Part shown: positions 58,421 to 62,473 of the stretch, piece after piece
How positions within the stretch are numbered: position 1 is the first letter of the stretch
Layout of the letters: each line of letters opens with the position of its first letter
Assembly: GCF_028715765.1 (NCBI RefSeq)
Contig: NZ_JAQURE010000015.1
Coordinates: 1-62,473, forward strand
DNA length: 62,473 nt
Source of the DNA: Rhodoferax sp.
GTDB taxonomy: Bacteria > Pseudomonadota > Gammaproteobacteria > Burkholderiales > Burkholderiaceae_C
Direction: 5' to 3'
Made by a program: the position numbers and the translations under genes
The notes under the pieces: model-generated
Told to the model about the DNA's origin: nothing
Seen by the model: the letters and a program-made list of their open reading frames with translations, nothing else
The model's database searches: none

Positions 58421-59545
58421 ATGCAAACAGCCATTCCTTGTTATTTCATGCGCGGCGGCACCTCACGCGGGCCGTTTTTTCTGGCCAGTGACTTGCCCAC
58501 TGACACGGCTACCCGTGACCGTGTGTTGCTGGCCGTGATGGGCTCGCCGGATCGTCGCCAGATTGACGGCTTGGGGGGGGCGCACCCTCTGACCAGCAAG
58601 GTTGGCATTGTCAGCACCAGCCAGACACCCGGCGTGGCGCTGGATTTTTTGTTTGCCCAGCTCCAGCCGGAAAAAGACACGGTAGACACCACGCCCAATT
58701 GCGGCAACATGCTGGCTGCCGTGCTACCCTTTGCCATCGAGCGCGGCTTGGTGGCGGTGCAGGGCGACACCACCACAGCGCGGGTGCTCACCCGCAACAC
58801 CGACATGCAGTGCGACATCACAGTCGTGACGCGTGGGGGACAGGTGAATTACACCGGCGATGCGCGCATTGACGGTGTGCCCGGCACGGCCGCACCGGTG
58901 ACCATCAATTTCCTCGACACAGCAGGCTCGATCTGTGCGGGCTTGTTGCCCACGGGCCAGGTGCGTGACCGCATCACCGTGGCAAGTGACGGTTTTGAAG
59001 CCTTCACGCTGGATGTGACCTGCATTGACAACGGCATGCCGCTGGTGCTGTTCAAGGCCTCTGACGTGGGTCGCACAGGTTATGAAAGCGTGGCTGAACT
59101 CAATGCAGACGATGACCTGAAGCGCCGGCTGGAAGCGCTGCGCTTGCAGATTTCCCTCAAGATGGGTCTGGGCGATGTCAGTCAGAAAAACTACCCTAAG
59201 ATGACCTTGATTGCGCCACCGCGTGCGGGCGGCAGCCTGTGCACGCGCAGTTTTATTCCGCATGTCTGCCATGACGCCATTGGTGTGCTGGCCGCGGTTA
59301 CCGTCGGCACGGCGTGTGTGCTGAAAACCTCGGTCTGCGACGGTGTGGCGGTCATGCCGTCCGGTAGTGAGCCCACGGTATCGGTTGAGCACCCCACCGG
59401 CGAATTCAGTGTGGCCCTGGGTCTGGACGCACAGGATGCGCAAAAAGTGACCAAAGCGGCTTTGCTGCGCACGGCCCGGCTGGTCATGCGCGGCGAGGTC
59501 ATGGTGCCGGCCGCCGTTTGGCCCGGGCCGATACACGCTGCTTGA
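58421..59545 (+). CDS. galD: 4-oxalomesaconate tautomerase (GalD/LigU type, PrpF fold)
   Basis: A 374-residue protein of the PrpF/DapF-like fold, starting MQTAIPCYFMRGGTSRGPFF. The catalytic cysteine region TTPNCGNMLAAV and the second region GGSLCTRSFIPH are present. GalD/LigU tautomerises 4-oxalomesaconate, a middle step of protocatechuate/gallate meta-cleavage. Assignment over PrpF (2-methylaconitate isomerase) rests on its place directly behind a meta-cleavage dioxygenase. It is followed after 59 bp by the TRAP binding-protein gene. Confidence 0.85.
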   Translation: MQTAIPCYFMRGGTSRGPFFLASDLPTDTATRDRVLLAVMGSPDRRQIDGLGGAHPLTSKVGIVSTSQTPGVALDFLFAQLQPEKDTVDTTPNCGNMLAAVLPFAIERGLVAVQGDTTTARVLTRNTDMQCDITVVTRGGQVNYTGDARIDGVPGTAAPVTINFLDTAGSICAGLLPTGQVRDRITVASDGFEAFTLDVTCIDNGMPLVLFKASDVGRTGYESVAELNADDDLKRRLEALRLQISLKMGLGDVSQKNYPKMTLIAPPRAGGSLCTRSFIPHVCHDAIGVLAAVTVGTACVLKTSVCDGVAVMPSGSEPTVSVEHPTGEFSVALGLDAQDAQKVTKAALLRTARLVMRGEVMVPAAVWPGPIHAA

Positions 59546-59604
59546 AGCACCCGCCACCCTCCCATTTGGATGACACGAACTTTATTTTTACAACAGGAGA
59601 CACC

Positions 59605-60639
59605 ATGAAAACTTCCCTGAAATCCATCGCTGCCCTCTCGGTGTTGGCCGGTGCTGCGCTGGCTGCATCCGCGCAAACCGTCACCCTCAAGGTGCATCAC
59701 TTTTTGCCTGCCGGCTCGGCCGCGCAAAAGATGTTCATCCAGCCCTGGTGCGACAAGATTGCGCTGGAATCCGGCGACAAAATGAAATGCCAGATTTACC
59801 CGTCCATGCAGCTCGGTGGTACGCCGCCCCAGTTGTTTGACCAGGTCAAAGATGGTGTGGTCGATGTGACCTGGGTGCTGCCAGGCTACATGGCGGGACG
59901 TTTCCCCTTATCTGAAGTGTTCGAGCTGCCCTTCATGATGCAAAGCCCCGAAGGCACCAGCAAGGCGCTGTGGGATTTTGTTCAGACCCATCCGAACGTC
60001 GCCGCCGAGTTCAAAGATGTCAAGCTGCTGGCGCTACATGTGCATGGCGACGGTGTGTTCCACATGACCAAGCAGCCCATCAAAACCATGGCTGACCTCA
60101 AGGGTTTGAAAGTGCGTGCCCCCACGCGCCAGACCAACAAGTTGCTGGCCGCTCTGGGCGCCACACCGGTGGCCATGCCCGTGCCAGCGGTGAGCGAGGC
60201 GCTGGCCAAGTCGGTGATTGACGGCGCCCTGGTGCCCTACGAAGTGGTGCCCTCGGTCAAGATTCAGGAGCTGGTCAAGTTCCATTCAGAAACCGACCCC
60301 ACAGAACCCGCCATTTACACCTCGACCTTCATGTTTGCCATGAACAAGGCCAAATACGAGAGTTTGCCGCCTGACCTGAAAAAGGTCATCGACAACAACA
60401 GCGGGCTGGCCTTGTCGGGTCAGATTGGCAAGACGTTTCTGGCGGCTGATGGCATTGGCAAAAAGCTCACCGAGAAAAACACCCACAACGTGATTCCTGC
60501 CGCAGAACTGCAAAGCTGGAAGAAGGCCGGCGAGCAAGTCTCCGCAGACTGGGTGGCGGCGGTCACTGCCAAAGGCGCCAACGGCCAGGCGTTGCTGGAA
60601 AACGCACGCGCCCTGATCGCCAAATACGCGGTCAAGTAA
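59605..60639 (+). CDS. TRAP transporter solute-binding protein (DctP type)
   Basis: A 344-residue periplasmic protein with a signal peptide (SIAALSVLAGAALAASAQ). The start at 59605 (MKTSLKSIA) has AGGAGA upstream. The mature part opens VTLKVHHFLPAGSAAQKMFIQPWCDKIA and contains GLKVRAPTRQTNKLLAALGATPVAMPVPAVSEAL, with the arginine that usually binds the carboxylate of the substrate. A stable hairpin follows its stop, which probably keeps its expression above the permeases. The substrate is likely an aromatic or dicarboxylic acid related to the catabolic genes (inference). Confidence 0.9.
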   Translation: MKTSLKSIAALSVLAGAALAASAQTVTLKVHHFLPAGSAAQKMFIQPWCDKIALESGDKMKCQIYPSMQLGGTPPQLFDQVKDGVVDVTWVLPGYMAGRFPLSEVFELPFMMQSPEGTSKALWDFVQTHPNVAAEFKDVKLLALHVHGDGVFHMTKQPIKTMADLKGLKVRAPTRQTNKLLAALGATPVAMPVPAVSEALAKSVIDGALVPYEVVPSVKIQELVKFHSETDPTEPAIYTSTFMFAMNKAKYESLPPDLKKVIDNNSGLALSGQIGKTFLAADGIGKKLTEKNTHNVIPAAELQSWKKAGEQVSADWVAAVTAKGANGQALLENARALIAKYAVK

Positions 60640-60655
60640 GCAGCGATGCCGTCCG

Positions 60656-60681
60656 ACCTGTGTGGCATGTGTCACACAGGT
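60656..60681 (+). promoter_or_regulatory. Hairpin between dctP and dctQ
   Basis: A perfect 9-bp stem, ACCTGTGTG (60656-60664) and CACACAGGT (60673-60681), 16 bp after the dctP stop. There is no T-run, so it is likely an mRNA-stabilising or processing hairpin for the binding-protein transcript. Confidence 0.6.
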
Positions 60682-60744
60682 ACCCCCCAAAAAAATCAAT
60701 GATTTGATCCGCCCCATGCGGACGGCGTCAGAGGAGAAGTGTTG

Positions 60745-61308
60745 ATGCAAGAGCCCATTCCCGGTGCCCCGCCAGGCGCCACATCGCTCGCATTTGGTCG
60801 CATGGGGCAGCTGTTGTTTCGTGCCTCCAAGGTGTCAGCCATCGGTGGCGGCGTGACGTTTGTGGCCATCGTGCTCATGAGCATCGTCAGCATTGTGGGG
60901 CGCAAGCTCTTTTCAGCGCCGGTGCCGGGTGACGTGGAGGTGTTGCAAATGGCGGCGGCCTTTGCCTCGGCCAGTTTTTTTGCCTATTGCCACCTCAATG
61001 GCGGCGATGTCAAGGTGGACTTCTTCACGGCAAAGGCCAGCCCGGCCACGGTGCACCGGCTAGACGCTTTTGGCTCCCTGTTTGTGGGCTTGTTTGGCGC
61101 GGTGATCACCTGGCGTGCCGCCGTGGGCGCGTTGGCGATCAAAGAGGCCGGTGAAACCAGCATGATTCTGGGTTGGCCAGTGTGGATGGCCCAGATGCTC
61201 ATGGTGCCCGGCTTTTTGCTGCTGGCACTGGCCGGTTTTTACATGGTGGGTTTGCACTGGCGTCTGAGCCATAGCGCCGATGCCAGCCACAACGGAGTGG
61301 CTGCATGA
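60745..61308 (+). CDS. TRAP transporter small permease (DctQ type)
   Basis: A 187-residue inner-membrane protein with four membrane segments, typical of DctQ. The ATG at 60745 has GAGGAGA seven bases upstream; GTG at 60739 is too close to it. Its stop overlaps the start of the large permease by four bases (ATGA), so the two are coupled. Confidence 0.9.
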   Translation: MQEPIPGAPPGATSLAFGRMGQLLFRASKVSAIGGGVTFVAIVLMSIVSIVGRKLFSAPVPGDVEVLQMAAAFASASFFAYCHLNGGDVKVDFFTAKASPATVHRLDAFGSLFVGLFGAVITWRAAVGALAIKEAGETSMILGWPVWMAQMLMVPGFLLLALAGFYMVGLHWRLSHSADASHNGVAA

Positions 61309-62387
61309 GTGGCATTGCAATTGGCGGCATTATTTTTGCCTGCCTGATGGTGTTGCTGGTGGTGCGGGTTCCCATCGGCATTGCCATGTTCACCATGGGG
61401 GCTGCGGGTTATTTTTACCTGACTGGTGGCGAAGCGCTGCCGATTCTCAACTTCCTGAAAAACCTGGCCTACGCCCGCCTGTCGAACTACGACATTGTGG
61501 TGATTCCGCTGTTTTTGCTGATGGGGCAGTTTGCCACCCACGGCGGTTTGAGTTCGGCGCTGTTCAAATTTGTGGAAGCGTTCATGGGCCACATGAAAGG
61601 CGGTGTAGCCATGGCCTCCATTGGCGCTTGCGCCGGTTTTGGTGCGATTTGTGGCTCGTCGCTGGCCACTGCGGCCACCATGGGCCAGGTGGCTTTGCCT
61701 GAACTCAAGCGTTTTGGTTACTCAGGCTCACTGGCCACGGGCGCACTGGCGGCGGGTGGCACGCTGGGCATCATGATTCCGCCCTCCGTCCCACTGGTGA
61801 TTTATGCCATCCTGACCCAGGAGTCGATTGGCAAGCTCTTTATGGCGGCGGTGCTACCGGGCGTGATTGCCATGCTGGGCTACATGCTGGTCATCAAGAT
61901 CATCGTGACGATGAACCCGAATGCCGGTCCGGCGGGCCCACGTGCCAGCTGGGCCAAGCGCCTGAAAGCCCTGCTGCAAGTGGCACCGGTGTTGCTGGTG
62001 TTCGTGGTGGTGATTGTGGGTATTTACGGCGGCTGGGCCAACCCCACTGAGGCGGCTGCCATTGGTGCGGCGGCATGCGGCGTGTTGGCGGTGGTGTCGG
62101 GCGGCATGCGCACCCGGGGCTTGATTGACAGCGCACTGGGCACGGCGCAGGCCACCGCCATGATCTTTCTGGTGCTGCTGGGCGCTGACATGCTCAACAC
62201 CGCGCTGGCTTTGTCGCAAATGCCGGTGGAGCTGGCCACCTGGGTGCAGGCCAACCACTTGAGCCCGCTGCTGGTGATGGTGGCCATTTTGCTGATCTAC
62301 ATCTTTCTGGGCTGCGTCATGGACAGCCTGGCGATGATTTTGCTGACCATCCCGATTTTTTACCTACGATGGCCTCGCCGGTGTTGA
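61305..62387 (+). pseudogene. TRAP transporter large permease (DctM type), truncated at the right end
   Basis: The first about 353 residues are a good DctM: MSGIAIGGIIFACLMVLLVVRVPIG, the SIGACAGFGAICGSSLATAATMG and GALAAGGTLGIMIPPSVPLVIYAI motifs, and LGCVMDSLAMILLTIPIFY. Family members continue for about 70-80 more residues (usually PVI...). Here the frame turns into LRWPRRC and stops, because the sequence after about 62362 belongs to another gene. The substrate channel would lack its last membrane segments. The break may be real or an assembly join. Confidence 0.82.
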
Positions 62388-62472
62388 GGCCGATGCGCAT
62401 GGCCAGCGGCGGCAGCTTCATTCCGGCGAAGCGTTGATTGAGGCCCTCCAAAGCGGCCCGCTGACGCAACGC
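62363..62472 (-). CDS. Fragment of a class III adenylyl/guanylyl cyclase domain
   Basis: Read on the minus strand, the last 110 bp encode LRQRAALEGLNQRFAGMKLP, then PLAMRIGLNTGEAIVG, which is the middle of a class III cyclase catalytic domain (the RIGxNTGExxVG signature). Both ends are cut: the left by the join to the TRAP permease gene, the right by the end of the window. No start or stop belongs to it here. Confidence 0.75.
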
Positions 62473-62473
62473 C

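Noticed and set aside
58421..59545. Annotating the tautomerase as PrpF of the methylcitrate cycle
   Set aside because: No prpB, prpC or acnD gene is near, while a meta-cleavage dioxygenase stands directly upstream.

Overview
The window looks like one contig from a betaproteobacterium of order Burkholderiales, most likely a Comamonadaceae member of the Rhodoferax/Polaromonas kind. This rests on protein sequence character, GC-rich codon use, gene order (thrS-infC-rpmI-rplT-pheST-ihfA-merR; argD-argF), an exosortase-type PEP-CTERM protein, and meta-cleavage aromatic catabolism with TRAP transport. The genus is an inference.

Layout. 1-124: the end of a probable IS21-family insertion sequence that cuts a CheB-CheR gene. 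1.2-5.4 kb: a hybrid histidine kinase (broken by a one-base frameshift) and a REC-GGDEF protein. 5.6-10.6 kb: glycine-zipper envelope protein, YihY, MarC, serB, a DUF1624 membrane protein and an unknown protein. 10.7-12.7 kb: rlhA. 12.7-19.9 kb: a tight four-gene signalling operon (sugar-binding-type lipoprotein, hybrid kinase, REC-PAS-GGDEF-EAL-CZB protein, REC-GGDEF cyclase). 20.2-21.6 kb: sigma factor and histone-deacetylase-like hydrolase. 21.8-29.9 kb: tRNA-Pro(GGG) and the translation block thrS, infC (ATC start), rpmI, rplT, pheS, pheT, ihfA, merR. 30.2-31.5 kb: aceA. 31.8-42.0 kb: putrescine uptake and catabolism (puuC, potIHGF, spuC, puuA) with a divergent MocR-type regulator. 42.1-45.4 kb: SirB1-like protein, murJ, rpsT, DUF3579 protein. 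45.7-48.4 kb: argD, argF, two small proteins. 48.5-55.9 kb: PEP-CTERM protein, FAD monooxygenase, hrpA, LysR regulator. 55.9-62.4 kb: LysR regulator divergent from a protocatechuate 4,5-dioxygenase pair, a 4-oxalomesaconate tautomerase and a TRAP transporter whose large permease is cut at the right end, where about 110 bp of a class III adenylyl cyclase gene follow.

The main structural finding is a short dispersed repeat of about 45 bp (core TAGCTRCTNRCGC, then an inner arm and GCGCTAGAGGCC) with about a dozen copies. Some copies lie between genes, some supply a stop codon or half of a terminator, and several are translated in frame inside conserved genes (DUF1624 gene, rlhA, murJ, hrpA, perhaps argF). 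A second, unrelated palindromic element sits in frame in hrpA. Other points are a shared palindrome GTCTTATACAAGAC upstream of aceA and the DUF3579 gene, and intrinsic terminators placed directly upstream of thrS, pheS, argD and potG that suggest attenuation or differential expression.

Both contig ends fall in sequence that does not belong to the gene it interrupts, so both could be assembly break points.
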